From: Pseudocercospora fijiensis CIRAD86
Lineage: Eukaryota; Ascomycota; Dothideomycetes; Mycosphaerellales; Mycosphaerellaceae
DNA length: 64,000 nt
Direction of reading: 5' to 3'
Assembly: GCF_000340215.1 (NCBI RefSeq)
Contig: NW_006921532.1
Location: 6,108,681 to 6,172,680, forward strand
The notes under the pieces are model-generated. The model saw only the letters and a list, made by a program, of their open reading frames with translations, had not been told where the DNA came from and ran no database searches. Made by a program: the position numbers and the translations under genes. Of this stretch, positions 42,298-54,959 are shown piece after piece (the stretch's first letter is position 1; each line of letters opens with the position of its first letter).

Positions 42298-43473
42298 AGG
42301 CCGCGCCCTCGTAGCCGGTCTTTGTTCTAGTCTCAACCTCTATTGCTACTAACTTAGCAGGTCTAATAAGCCGCTTAGTCTGCGCTAAATTAAACACTTA
42401 ACTACCTGATTATGTAACTATGTCAAACTTTACTTCTAACACAATGTCTAACTCTAACTACGCTATCCTTATATATAATAAAGTAATATATAACTATAAG
42501 AATTAAGGACTATCGACTAATTACAATACGAGCGCGTCTTCCCTACTATAATAGGTAGACGTACGAGGTATTATAGCCCTGCCTCCGTTCTAAGTAATGT
42601 CGTACGAGTTCTTTGCGTCTACTCTAACAGACCTAGAAATGTCCGCTCCGAGGGTTTGTCCGTTCCGAGGGTTGTTCTTATTATTACGAGGGCTATTATT
42701 CACTGTCGTAGTTTTACTAGCCCTAATTGGTTAGGTTTGGCAGCCTTTAAGTGTCAACCAATTATATCTTTTCAAAAAACTTAGTTCTTCTAGTTTCTAT
42801 AGGTGAAGGCTATTGTAAGTATAGTAGTAGAGGTTCGCCTCGCTTAAAGGGTTAGATAGATCGAGGAGTAACCTATTGTCCGCAAGATCGACCCTAGCTA
42901 GCTTAGCTCTATAGTTTTGCCCTTAGTTAGTCTATTAGTCGCTTAATCTTTTAGGCGGCTTAAAGTTTTAACTTAGCCTTAAAGTTTTGATTAAAGTTTT
43001 GATTAAGGTGCCTTAGGCTCGTAGTGCAGGTAAGGTTGTGTCTATATGCGCGGTAACAATAGCAAGTAATGTTAACAATAGCAGCGCTAGTCGTCTTAGC
43101 GCTAACTTTACCTTCTTTATCTAACAACAACTTAGCAATACCGTTACTAACATAGCGGTATCCTTTCTTTCTCGAATAGTAATATACCCCGCAATACTAC
43201 TACTAATATAGCCGCACCGGCCGCGCCGTCCTTCGCTAGCTCGTAGCGCGACGCTATTATCTTTACTACCGTTATTCGTACGCGCGCGCGCGTATCGCCC
43301 TTGTCGATCGCTTAGGCCTTAGGGCCTCGATAGAATAAAGGAACAAGAGGGGGGTCTAAGAGAAGGGTCTTGCGGGGTGCGCTAGTAAGGTGCGCTAGTA
43401 AAGAGGTAGATTCTATAGTAGTATAGTCTTATTGTCCTTTGTTGCTAACAATTGCTTAATTCTAATTAGTTAG

Positions 43474-43500
43474 CTAATAGCACCCCGGGGGTAGCATTAT
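43474..43500. repeat. ACCCCCGGGGT palindrome, copy 2
   Basis: Just downstream of the E3 pol stop on the - strand (reads TAATGCTACCCCCGGGGT and onward there). Confidence 0.75.
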
Positions 43501-43519
43501 TCCTAGGCGACATTATAGG

Positions 43520-46500
43520 CCCTTAGCCTTCTTCTTATTCTTTACACTAGTCTAATACTTATCTAACAACTCAGTTATGTCCTCGAAAGAACCTTTAGCT
43601 TCCTACGAGTCCCATTTAGGTAGATAGCCCTGCTATCTTAGTAGGTACTCCTTCTTACCTTGCCTAGTCCGGTACTATAAGATACGTTCTATAGACTACA
43701 GCTCTTCGCTATTAGCTAGTATGTCCTCGGATTTAGTAGGTGCTTCATCCCCTTCGCGTAAGTAGTACGGCTTAAGGAGGGACATATAGAAGGTGTTATA
43801 GATAGTGTAATAAGGTAGAAGCTATAACTAATAGGCCTATACGGAAGAGCTCTTAACTTCTCGAATGCGGAATAGGCTAATGTATCTTAGTGCGAGCTTA
43901 GGCCTTGTTTTGCCATTAGGTAATAGGTGTTTACGGATACGGAGGTTCTTTATACTAAGTATAACTAGGTCGCCTTGCTTGAAGGTTATTAGAAGGTAGT
44001 GTTTGTTATAGTAGGCCTTCTAATAGGCCTAGGCCTTTGCTAGTTTGTTAGCTATCTTAGCGTAAATTTCTTGTATCTTTTAAACCCTCTCAATAGCTGC
44101 TAGTGTCTCTAGTACTTAACGCGCTTCCCTTTCCTTACGCTCGGCCTCGAGCGATAGTAGGTCTTGTAGTATAGCAGTATTCTAGCCTATTATAGCAAAA
44201 TAAGGTGAAACCTTAGTAGATAAGTAGACACTGTTGTTATATACGAATTCGGCTAGTTATAGGAGGTTAACCTAGTCGTTAGGGTTCTCGTTAATATAGC
44301 TGCGTAGGTACTGCTATAGGGTGGCATTCTGCCTCTCTGTTTAACCGTTAGTCTGCGGATGAAAGGCTATTAATAGCCGATGCTTTAGTCTTAGCTGCAA
44401 GCAAATCTCGCTCTAATAGTAAGATGTTAGTATCGATCTACGATCGGACACGATCCCCTTAGGGGTTCCCTAATAGGTATAGAAGATGTTAGTCTATAGC
44501 GCCTCTACTATATTAATAGCAGTCTAATCCTTACGTACCGGGATGTATCGAGCGCCTTTAGTAAATCGATCTACTATAACAAGGATAGCATTATATATAT
44601 CCTTGCTACCCCTACGCTTAGTAGGAGGAAGGCCTATAATAAAATCTATTGTAAGTTCTGCGAATAGCTTCCTAGGAATAGGAAGTGAAGACAACTCGCT
44701 AAATAGCAAGTGCTTCGGTACTTTAACTCGCTAGCATACTGCATAGGTCTATACATACTCCTTTATATGCCGCTTACTATTTAGCTAGTAGTATGTGCGC
44801 GATAGTAACTCGTGCGACCTCTCTATACTATAGTAACTAGCGAGCTTACTATTATAGTGCCTCTTTAAAAGCTCTTGTCTAATCGATTGTTTAGCGGGGA
44901 CATAGTATCTACCCTTAAACTTTAAGTGACCTTTGTCGTCGATCGACTAGTTGTTACTCTTACTAGATCGAGTCGTTCGCCTACTTACAAGCCTATTAAT
45001 ACGCTCGATAGCAAAGGCGTCCCTCTACTAAGCACGTAATAGCTTATCTATAAACGATTAACTATCCCTATTTGCAAGGTCATTTAATAGCACCCTCGCT
45101 ATTAAACGAGGTACGCATTGTATGCATCTAATAGCACTAGCAGCCGGAACTACTATAACCTCTTCTATAGTGCTGTCGCTATATAGACTATTACTATAAA
45201 TAGCAATGTCCTTAATCGAGTTATTATAGCTCGAGCGATCTACGTCCTTTCTTTTAATATACACTAGAAGAACGATAACTCCGCTTTAGTATTTGTTGCC
45301 GCCGCGGGGTCCGGAGGTCCGCTTATCCTACATTTGCTTATTAATAATACGGGCTATAGCAATCTTATACTACAGGGTTAGAAACAATAAATTAATGGAT
45401 TGCTAAGTCCCGCTATCGTAATTAGGTCGCCTCGATAGGCTATCGGTAGGGTTACTTACGCCTAGCCGATGTAATATATTAAAATTAAACCTAGCGAGGT
45501 AGACGGCCTATCTAGCCTGTCGACCTATAACCCTAGTAACCTTCGTAATTCTACGGAGGTTGTTATAATCCGTATAGACCTAAATAGTGTGCTATGCACT
45601 ATCGAGATAGTAGCGCTAGTGCTTAAAGGCCTCGATAATAGCTAGGAGCTCTTACTCGTAGGTCTCGTAGCGACGTTCTATATCGATTATCTTCCGTAAA
45701 AAGAAGGCGATTAGGTACTAGTAATTGTTATTAGCCTGTTGTAACATAATAGCCGATATAGCGAACTAGGAAGCGTTAGTCTTAATACGGATCTGTTTGC
45801 TTAGTACGAAATAGTGCAATAAGGGGACATTAGTAAAGCGTTGCTTTAGGCCGTTAAAAGCGGCTTATACTCTGTCAGTCTATTTGAACTCTCTAGTTAG
45901 GTTAGCCTTAGTTTTAGTAAGCTCAGTTAGGGGCATTACATGCCGTAAATAGCCCTTAATAAACCGGCGGTAGAAATTAGCGAAGCTAAGGAACGATTAA
46001 AGCTCCTTAATAGACGTAGGAACAGGCTATTTAGTGATTGTTTTAATCCGATTAGGATTAGCCTTAACACTATTAGTTGATACGATGAAACTAAGGAAGG
46101 CTACCTCCTTAGTAGCAAAGGTGCATTTAGAAGGCTTGCAATACAGTCTATAGGCTCGTAGGCGATCGAGCACCTTACGGACTATAGCCTAGTGCTCCGC
46201 AATGTCGGGTAAGTATGTATAAACCAGGATGTTATCTAGGTAAACTATACAGAGGTAATCTAATAGGCCTAATAGGGCCCGATTAATATAGGACTAGAAT
46301 ATTGCAGGGGCGTTTGCTAGCCTAAATAGTATAACTAAATACTCGAAATAGCTATAGCGGGTACGGAAGGCTGTCTTCTATTCATCGCCCTTGCGAATAC
46401 GGATGCGGTAATAGGCGTCCTTAATATCCAATATAGTATAGTAGTAGGCACTAGAAAGGCGATCGAGGGTCTTATTAATAAGGGGGAGTGGACAGCGGTC

Positions 46501-47450
46501 TTTAATAGTAACAGCGTTAAGCCTACGATAGTCGATATATAGGCGTAGGCTACTATCCTTCTTTAGTACGAATAGGATAGGTGCACTAGTAGGGCTATTG
46601 CTATACCGGATTCGACTATTGGCTAGGTTTTCTTCTAGGTACTTACGCAATATAGTAAGCTCTCGTTTACTAAGGTTGTAGAGGGGGCTAAAAGGAACCT
46701 CCTTGCCCTCTATAATATTAATCTTATAATCCGTCTCTTTAAATATAGGCAATGTCGATACTAAGTGGTGTTTGAATACATTAATATAGGTTTCTCGAAT
46801 AGGCACTAGTATACGAGAGAGCTAATTAGGGTCTATACTATTAGGGGGTATAGGTTTATCGTTATCTCTACCGAGAAGATTAGCTGTCGGATTAGCTAAG
46901 GCGGAGGCCGGTGTTAGGTTGCTAATAAACAGGACCCTAATATCGTTAGGGCACTCGCTAATATTAATATGTTTAATGTCCTCTTTCCGAGCGATTCTAA
47001 ATCGCTACTTCTAAATGCCTAAGTCTATAGCTATAGCGTGGTACTTAAGAACAGGGTTGCTAATAACAATAGTAGCTCCCCTATATAGGTTGTCTATATC
47101 CACTACGTAGGCAGTAAAGTCTAGTAGGCGTTTATTTCCGAGGTCGTCCTTTAGAGCTATAGGAACATAGTAGGCCCTATAGGTCAAGTGCTGAGCGTTA
47201 TTAAACTAAGCAAGGGTTGGCAGGTCGGTCTTCGGCAGTTATCGAAGGTCTAATTGCTTAGCTAGGCGATAGCTAATAAGGGTACTAACTGAATTTCCTA
47301 GATCTAGCATAACCTTAGTTTAATAGGTAGTGCCCTTCGTGTCCTATACAAGGTAGGAGCGTATTATAGCTAGTACAATGTCGATAGTCTTACGCCGTAC
47401 GAGGCTAATAGTTAGTGCGGCGCTTACTCTTTTTTCGACTAATTAAAAGA
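43520..47450 (-). pseudogene. E3 pol: protease, RT, RNase H, integrase, chromodomain
   Basis: The RT piece 46806-46378 is open and shows [39 protein letters not shown] and [20 protein letters not shown]. The active-site box reads YLDN at 46231-46242, second Asp changed. RNase H and tether follow (about 45.9-45.4 kb; DYNNL and DSLSRRPNYDS). Integrase core at 44709-44524 (LTIDFIIGLPPTKRRGSK, ILVIVDRFTKGARYIPV). C-terminal chromodomain near 43.7-43.55 kb (SIERILYYRTRQGKKEYLLR then QGYLPKWDS). Stops are RIP-type TAG/TAA. Confidence 0.85.
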
Positions 47451-47499
47451 GCCGACTAGGGTAGCATTAGCGGCTAAAAGGTGTTTCTTGTACTTAGCG

Positions 47500-48990
47500 G
47501 AAGCACGGTTAATTCGGGCCTAGTCCTTAGGTTTGTCGCATTAGCCTAGTAGGTAGCTAGTGCTATTACAATTGAAGCACTTTAGTCCGGTTAGTAGACT
47601 GCCGTAGCTGTTGTTATTGTTAGTAGAGCGGTTAGTATTATAGGGATACGAGCCCCTTCTACGGCCCCTATCGCGGCCTCCTCTATATAGCCGGCGGCTA
47701 CGGCCTCTTCTACGGTTATTACTGTTCCTATTGTTAGTATTGTTGTCTTAGTAGGAACCTTAGTTTCCCCCGCGGCTACGGTTACTACGGTTAGTACTAG
47801 CTAGTCGGATCCTCGATTCTAGTCGTTATTAGAGCTAAACAGCCCGTTCGGCTGTTTCTACTTCGACTATGAATTAAATGCGTATAAGATTAGTCTGTTC
47901 AAATACACGGCGGCGGTCTAACTTAAGGACCAATTCCTATCTTAATTTAGGGCGTATTTCGGAGATCTAGATAGAGTTAGTTTTAGTCGGGAGGTCGTCT
48001 TCGAGGGTCTTCAAATAGGCCTTAAATAAGCGAGCTATCTAATTAGTCTTTTGCTTAGCCCGAAGGTACTAGTCCTAAGCGTGTTGTTGCCTTAGTATAG
48101 GGTTTCTAAGAGTGTCTAGTATAATAGTCTTGTAGGTTTTCTACTAAATAGCAGTCTAATTATTAAGGGAATCGAAATAGTCGTCCTAGGTGCGCTTTAG
48201 GTTACTATTAATATACTATATAGCGTAAACAACTAAGGAATAGTCGTCTAGAAGAGCCCTTAGTGCATTTCGCTAGTTAAGCTTACAATTACGTATATAA
48301 TTATTGTATTGCTTGCGACTAGAGCTATCGAACACGGTATAGTCCTTAAGTTTAGCATCCTTCTTCTAGACTAGGACTAATAGTAAGGAAGGCCCTACTA
48401 TCGGCTTAGTGTTGGTTGTTAGGGCCTCCTAAAGGCGGCGAATTTCGAGGAGGTTATCCTTTAGCTATTGTTCTTAACGTAGGGCAGTAAGCCTGTTTTA
48501 GGTAGCTTCTTAGAGTCTCCCTACTAGTTGGGGCCTAAAGGCTAGCTAGCTATATCGTCGATTAACAATGTTGTTAAGAATGTCGTCGATAGGCAATTCT
48601 AGGTCGTTACCTAGAATTATAGGTTCTTCTTTAATAGGCTCTCCGGTAGGCTCTTTAGCAGGAGGTACTTTAGCAGGCACTTTAGCGGGGACTGTACTAC
48701 TAGCGTTGTTATTACTAGCGCTGCTAGCGGTAGCACGGTTGTTATTGCTTCGTAATAAGCCGGCTATTATAATAGGGGGTAACACTAATAATATATTGTT
48801 AGCCCCTAAGATACGGATGTAGCGGAATTAGTAGATATTAGTCTAGTACGATTAACTTAGTGTAATAGGCCGTATAGAAGGCCTTGCTCGATAATTAGTA
48901 CGGTTGTTTCGATAGGATAGTACGTATAGGTCCCGTTCTTCGGGCGCAATATAGTTAGATTAGTCTTATTCGTAGCTATACCGCTAAAAG
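47500..48990 (-). pseudogene. E3 gag
   Basis: Includes the open piece 48785-48546 (Asn/Ala/Ser-rich, then PAKVPAKVPPAKEPTGEPIK and LPIDDILNNIVNRRYS). A nucleocapsid-like end near 47.6 kb has CFNCNSTSY..G-stop-C, a partly destroyed CCHC knuckle, followed by an Arg/Asn/Tyr-rich tract. Confidence 0.7.
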
Positions 48991-49042
48991 CTTAAAATAA
49001 GGACTATCTAGCTACTGCCCTTAAAGGGTGGATCGAATACTA

Positions 49043-49239
49043 TATAAGAAGGGTATATTAGCAGGTAGATAGGGTGGTAGTAGGTACAGGTAGTATTCGA
49101 TAAGGAGCTAGGAGGAGAGGGAGGAAGGCAGGCAAGTTAGCCTATTGCCAAGCGCCAAGCCCTGCCTAAGGCATCAAGACCCTGGCTTCACTCGAGCCTA
49201 GTTACATGCTAATTACGTGTAACCTCTTTAGTCCTAACA
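49043..49239 (-). repeat. E3 5' LTR (right copy)
   Basis: 197 bp. Starts on the - strand with TGTTAGGACTAAAGAGG, intact TG. Retains several CpA sites that the left copy has lost. Confidence 0.92.
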
Positions 49240-49244
49240 CCTAC

Positions 49245-50080
49245 ATTTCTATAGCGAGCGCAAGGCTAGCAGCCGTATCGGCCTCGGTTTCTAGGCAAAG
49301 AGCCTTACGCTTAAGGACATTAACGATAGGAGCCTCTTAACCTTTAATAATAAAGCCTGCACTATTAATGCGATAGCCCTTCTCTTTTAGTAGATCCTTA
49401 GTTGTCTATACGTTGAGATCGACCTAAATAATCGTATCGTAGTGCTTCTTCTAGTAGGCTATTATAAAGTCGTTAAGCGCAAAGGACAAGTTAAGTAACT
49501 GCTTGCCTACCTTCTTATTAGCGGTAGATACGCGATAGATTATAGTACGGGAAAGGTATTCGGCGCCTTAACGACGGACCTTATACTTGTTAACGAACGA
49601 AGAGACCTGCTTAGTACGCTCTTATCTACCGTAGGCGAAGTTAATAAGGCTCTTCGGAAGACTACTTAGTCCTCCTTAATGTTCGAAGGCCTAGTCGAGG
49701 GTCTTAAAGCGCAAACGAATCTAGGTGCCGGCCGTCTCGAGGCTATAGACGATAGGAAAGGCTTATTCGATATCTATATCGTTAAGAACCTCGCGCTTAA
49801 AGATACGCTTACCGATAGACTAACGCAAGTTATTTATACCGTACGCAACTAAGATAGCAGCCTTCTTAATATTCCTATTAATAACGCGTAGTAGGGTATA
49901 AGCGTTCTAGATCTTCTCTTAAAGGTCTTCGAGAGCGGTAACGATCTAGAAGTAGTGCTCGAGGCTAGTTGCAGCAGCTAAGGCGCTATCGGATAGGGCT
50001 TCAATCGGGACTAGGGCGGCTAGGCTTAGGTTAATAGTGCTACTACTAGCGCCTAGCGGATTCGAGGCGCTAGAAGACAT
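49245..50080 (-). pseudogene. E2 ORF X, N-terminal part
   Basis: Starts at ATG 50080 (MSSSASNPLGASSSTINLSL, then AALVPIEALSDSALAAATSL) and continues with RIP stops through helical, charged sequence (INRNIKKAAILVAYGINNLR, KSLINFAYGR, LLNLSFALNDFIIAYQKKHY) to the E3 insertion site. No recognised domain. Helix-rich composition is compatible with a DNA-binding or structural protein, but this is not evidence of function. Confidence 0.55.
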
Positions 50081-50149
50081 AGTCGACCGAAGCGAAAGGG
50101 GGTTGTAAACGAGTTTGCAAGTGTGTTCGTTGCTTAACAATAATAATTA

Positions 50150-50490
50150 AAGGGTTTAGATAGAAGAGGGGGGATAGTTAGGCGGTAGCGAGTTAGTTAG
50201 TAATCGAGTAGAAGAAGGAGCTTAAGAAGCTCGCTTTAAATATAGTACGAAGGTAACGTAGTCCGTATATTCCGCGCTAGTAAAGCAAACGGATAACGGC
50301 TATATATAAAAGTAAAGCTATATACGAGACTTCTTTATTATCGGGGTAGGCTAAAGTTTAACAATCGATCTAGCTAATTGCTAGTAGCGCCTACGCGCCT
50401 TTATTAACCTTTAGCTATCGTAGATTCTCGCGCACTCGAAATGTAACTAGTTAGTTCGAGTCCTTAGTAGGAATCTATAGTAGTAAAGCT
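50150..50490. other. Leader upstream of ORF X
   Basis: Non-coding RIP-mutated sequence between ORF X and palindrome copy 3; nothing else recognised. Confidence 0.4.
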
Positions 50491-50497
50491 AGCGGGA

Positions 50498-50524
50498 CTA
50501 ATAATACCCCCGGGGTAGTATTAG
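50498..50524. repeat. ACCCCCGGGGT palindrome, copy 3
   Basis: CTAATAATACCCCCGGGGTA and onward, upstream of ORF X. Confidence 0.85.
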
Positions 50525-50940
50525 CTTTTCTCTAGAGATACTCGGTAACGAGGAGCAAGTCGCTTAGGCCTAGTACAGCTAATTCGTTAGTGCGTTAGCC
50601 TATAGCACTGCCGTTATAGATATAGTATCACCTTTTACATTAGTAAGCACGTAAAGATAGTCTATACGTTTACCTTCTTCCTTCTTCTAAACGCTAAGCT
50701 TAATAGCCTAAGGTCCCTATTCTTAGAGGCTATCGGCCTAGGTTACTATATCTATCTAAGAGCTAGGAAGGGAGAGGGATCCTCCCTTTTCTTAGTATCC
50801 TACGTAACTAGTACTAATTATAGCAGGAACATCCTCTAGTAGAGTACCTTATTGTCGTTATTACTTAAGGGTAGTCGCTAGAGTCTAGGAATCTAGAGGG
50901 AAGTGGTCCTAGAAGGGTAAAGGGTTAGGTTCGGCCATTT
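50525..50940. other. Spacer between palindromes 3 and 4
   Basis: About 420 bp between E2 pol and ORF X; no coding frame seen. Confidence 0.4.
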
Positions 50941-50970
50941 TCCTAATGCTACCCCCGGGGTATTATTAGG
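50941..50970. repeat. ACCCCCGGGGT palindrome, copy 4
   Basis: TCCTAATGCTACCCCCGGGG and onward; the arms extend to TCCTAAT/ATTAGGA, 30 bp overall. Just downstream of E2 pol. Confidence 0.85.
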
Positions 50971-51199
50971 AAAACACGCCTCGTATAGTTCTATCTAAGG
51001 AAATAAGAGCAAAGGAATGAAGTTATAGTAATATCTCGAAGGCTAAAGAGCAAAACAACAGACAAAGTAAAGCAAAAGAGGGCAACAACTATAAGTATTA
51101 ATACCGTAGGAACAAGTAGTAAGGACTAAAGCTACAGGGCGGCACTGTATTAACAGCGCGGAGAAGGCAAGGAAAATAACGTAGTAGAGGTAGGGAAAG

Positions 51200-54100
51200 A
51201 CAAGCAATTATTTAGTCTCGGGATCTAGCTATAATTCTAGGCGGTCTTCGTCGCTAGACTAGTCGAGTTCCTCCTTAGAGTTAGAGTTAGATAGCTAGAA
51301 GTCCGGTTTACTATCGGAATTAATATCGGAAATGCTCTACGCATAATTAATACGTATATAACCCTCCCTTTGCTTATAAGTTATTCCTAATAGCTTACTA
51401 AGATGTATCTAGGGATGCGTATAGTTGTCGGGCAGAACAGGATCTATAATCGCGGTAGGATCCTCCTCTCGATAGGTATCTAAGGTCGGCAGAGGGTCTA
51501 TAGAGGCATTAACTTCCTCCTCGGTCGGGGGAGGGCGGGTAGGCTCTCTTAACTCGACGACCTTCTTTAGGTTAGCCCGGGGGTACGAGTGCTTTAAGGT
51601 AGCACTATTAAGTTCCTAAAGTCGGTACGCAGAACTATCGTAAAGGACCTCCTATACTCTATAAGGCCCTTTCTATTTAAAGGCTAGCTTATAGGAGTAA
51701 CTATATTCTAGCTCCGACCGGAATAGGAGAACTATATCGCTAACCTTTAGAGGTTCCTAATTAATAGCATTATAGTTATCGAAATACTACTTAGCCTCTT
51801 TACGAAGGCGCCGTTATCGAGCAAGTCCCTCCTAAGAAGTAGTAGTTATATCCTTAAGAGCTTTAGCGCGTAGGGTAAGGAGATCCGCTCTAGTACGAAT
51901 AGACCCCTAATCGTAAACGCTATACGTACGATAGGACAACTTAATAGGAAGAACGGCGTCCCTCCTAATTATAAGCTCTACTAGCGTAAGTCTAGTCGTA
52001 TCGACAATAGTAGTTCGATCCGCCTAGAGAAGGGCCGGAACGCAGGTAGAGATAGGAACGGACCTGTCCCCTCTATTAGTTATCTTAGATAGGGCATTAA
52101 TCAAAGACCGATAGCTACGCTTAATAATAGCATTCGACTAGGGATAGTACGGAGAGATGCGAACGTTCTTCGCCCTATACGAAATAAGCAGTACTTAAAC
52201 TTCTTTAGCTATATTGTTCGTAGCGTTGTCTAAGATAATCTCGTAGGGTGTTCCCTAGCGGCAAAACAGATCTTTAAACAGGAAGGTAGCTATATTACGA
52301 GTATTAATAGCGCCGCAGCCCTTATAGAAATAATAGGCCTCCGGCTATCGAGAAAGACCCTCTCGAATAATATACAAGCTATTATTGCGACTAAGATAGA
52401 CCCTATCGCTATACTATCGCTCTCCGACTAATTAGGTAGTAGGAATACGCAGCTCTCCTAGACGTCGGTAGCTATTCCTAAAATTGCACTTAGGACAGCT
52501 CTTATAGTAGCGGGAGACATTAGCCTATACGCCGTCCTACTAGTAGCGCCGACGAAGGACATCGAAGGTACCCTCCGCCGCCCGGTAGCCGAGCTTATTA
52601 TAAACGGAACGAAGGATCTCTTATCGGGCTGCTAGGTCGTTAATAATACGCTAGAGAGGCGCATTAACTATCGCTTATCGCTAAAGGATTCGATCTTTAA
52701 CTAGGAATCGTCGAGAATAGCGAATAACCCGATAGTATTAACTCTTTAATAGGCTAGGCGCTTTCTTCGTATAGGTTAGGAAGTAGGCGATATAATAGGA
52801 GTCGTTAGAGTAGACCCTATTAAGGATATTATCCCTCTCTAGTTTATCCGCCTTAGCTTTAGCCTAGTCGTTATCGTTAGTAGTAGGGCTCTCGTCGGGC
52901 TAGTTACTAGGTTAGTCGCTAGGTTAGTCGTCGGCAGTAGGCCTAGTAATCGCTAGTATAGCATTAATATAGAAGGCAGCGAAGAAGGTACGGTTAATTA
53001 CCGCATCGACATCCTCTTCTTCTATTATCTCGGCGATATCCTCTTCTATAGCGGGCCTTCTAGAAAGGCTATCCGGTCTAGTATACTTCTTGCTAGGAAC
53101 GTAGAAGACGTCGAAATTAAACAAATAGATCTAGGTAACCTACCGAGCTATCGTAGAGTTTAGTAGGTCGGAGGCTATACGGTTAAGTTAATAGACTAGC
53201 GTCTAAGCATCGATTTCTAAGCGAAAGAACATACTAAAGAGCTATAGTCGGAACTTCTTTAGAGCCTTATAGACTCTAAGGCATTCTCGCTTGCTAGTAT
53301 CGTATCGGGCCTCGATCGGTTTCTATAGTCCGGAGTCGTACCTAATAGGATAACGTAAGGATAGCTCCTTACGGTTATACTGCATTAGTATCTCGCTATA
53401 GCCTTCCCCGCTCGAGTCGATAGTAACAATTATCAAACCCGTACCCTCTAAGTAGTTAATAGACGTAAGTGTAGGTACGCTAACGAGTGCCTTAGTTACC
53501 TTGTCCTTAGCCGCTTAGTATACGGGGGTCTATTCGAATTCAGTATCCTTCTTAAGTAAGGCGTATAAGGGCTTATATACTAATACAAAGTTCTCGACCT
53601 AGATACGGAAGTAGGAGACTACTCTAAGCTAGGTTCGGACATCCTTCTAATAGGTAGGATCCGGCTAGGACACTATCTTTAGGACCCGTGTATTATTAGG
53701 ATAGCGGCCGTTCTTATTAGTTATAAACCCGATAATGTTTATTCGTTTATATAGGAGCTAAAGCTTCTCCCTATATACCGTTAGGTTAGCTCGCTCTAGG
53801 TCGCAGAGGACACTATCGAGGTTCTAAATGTATTCGAGAAAGAACCTACAGATGCTAGGCTCTACCTCTTTATTATCGTACCTAGTCTTAGGGCCCTTAA
53901 TACCGATATCGTCGAAGAAAGGCATCGCTATATAGGAGATATAGGCCGCGAGGACTTGGTTTATAATACGAACGAACTAAGCTACGGAGTTGGTTGCCCC
54001 TTAGGGAAGGGTAGTTTGTCTATATAGCCTAAGAGGTGTCTCGAAACTAGTAAGGTCCCGACTATTAGGGTAGAGAGGAATCTAGTCGTAGCCCGAGAAA

Positions 54101-54930
54101 ACGTTAACTAGTAAGGCTACAACACAGTTAGCAAAGGCTTCCGAGAACCTATTAGTCTCCGGAGGAAGGTTAGTATCTCTAATCGTAACCGCATTGAACT
54201 TTTGTATAGCGTTAATTAGGCGGTACTTCTTTAGCTCCCTAGGAGCTATCTTCTTCTAAACTAGGAAGTATAGATTGCGATACAAAGCATAGGAAGGTTC
54301 TAAGGTGCTAGCCTTTATACGCTATCGTATTATATCCTTAACTATACCTCGTAGGCTTAGGTTTAGCTTAAAACCTAGGTAGGCCTAAGGCTTATATTCG
54401 ATCGTTCGGATCCTCTACGGAGGGGCAACCTCCGGATTTATCCTACCTAGGTAAGTGAAGTTATATACTAATACAGCTTCGCGATTATATAGAAGCTTAT
54501 ATAGCAGGTTAAGCTTAAGATCCGAAAGCTCTATACTAGGTTTGATCTTCGCAAGCCTTTCTAGTATTAGCCTTAAACCCCTAGGAATAGTAGAGAACTT
54601 TTTAGTAATATATCTCTAGTCGTACGGACTATCCCTAGGTAGCAATGTTGCTTCCTAATTAAGACACTTTTGTCGCTAGTTAGGATTCCCGCTAGGATTA
54701 GACCTATCGGTAATGTATACGCTGCCCTTTATAGGCTTAATCTTATCGGCTACCCTTTTGTATAGAGTATATACACTAATCGATTGTCGAACCCGAGCTC
54801 GCTCTCTTTGTCGCTAGGCTTAGAGATTAGCGTAACAAAACAGCGCGTAAACTTCTTTAGAAGTTTCTTTAAGTCGATAGGTATACAGCTAGTAGTCCTA
54901 ATTTATAACGCCGGCGAAAACGTTAGATTC
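51200..54930 (-). pseudogene. E2 pol ORF: reverse transcriptase, RNase H, integrase
   Basis: Begins just inside palindrome copy 5. Upstream part: IDLKKLLKKFTRCFVTLISK. RT: APSYALYRNLYFLVQKKIAP-type entry, FSGYD, LTSFETPLRLYRQTTLP, and active site FFDDIGIKGP at 53908-53919 with both Asp intact. RNase H/tether: LIIVTIDSSGEGYSEILMQY, FNFDVFYVPSKKYTRPDSLS (open piece 53124-52924). Integrase region about 52.6-51.9 kb. Interrupted by TAG/TAA. RT wording differs clearly from E1 and E3, so it is a separate Gypsy lineage. Confidence 0.78.
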
Positions 54931-54957
54931 GTAATAATACCCCCGGGGTATTATTAG
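54931..54957. repeat. ACCCCCGGGGT palindrome, copy 5
   Basis: Perfect 12-bp arms around a single central C (TAATAATACCCC / GGGGTATTATTA). Located between the gag/protease part and the pol ORF. Confidence 0.9.
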
Positions 54958-54959
54958 AC

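Larger units (their letters stand above)
42085..49239 (-). mobile_element. E3: Ty3/Gypsy chromovirus, structurally complete but RIP-inactivated
   Basis: Two 197-bp LTRs (42085-42281, 49043-49239), a perfect 5-bp target duplication CCTAC (42080-42084, 49240-49244), and a polypurine tract next to the left LTR. On the - strand: gag, protease, RT, RNase H, integrase, chromodomain. Total 7155 bp. It split ORF X of E2, so it is the youngest of the three elements. Confidence 0.93.

Noticed and set aside
42085..49239. E3 as a possibly active element because of intact LTRs and duplication
   Set aside because: gag and pol contain many stops and the RT active site is mutated.
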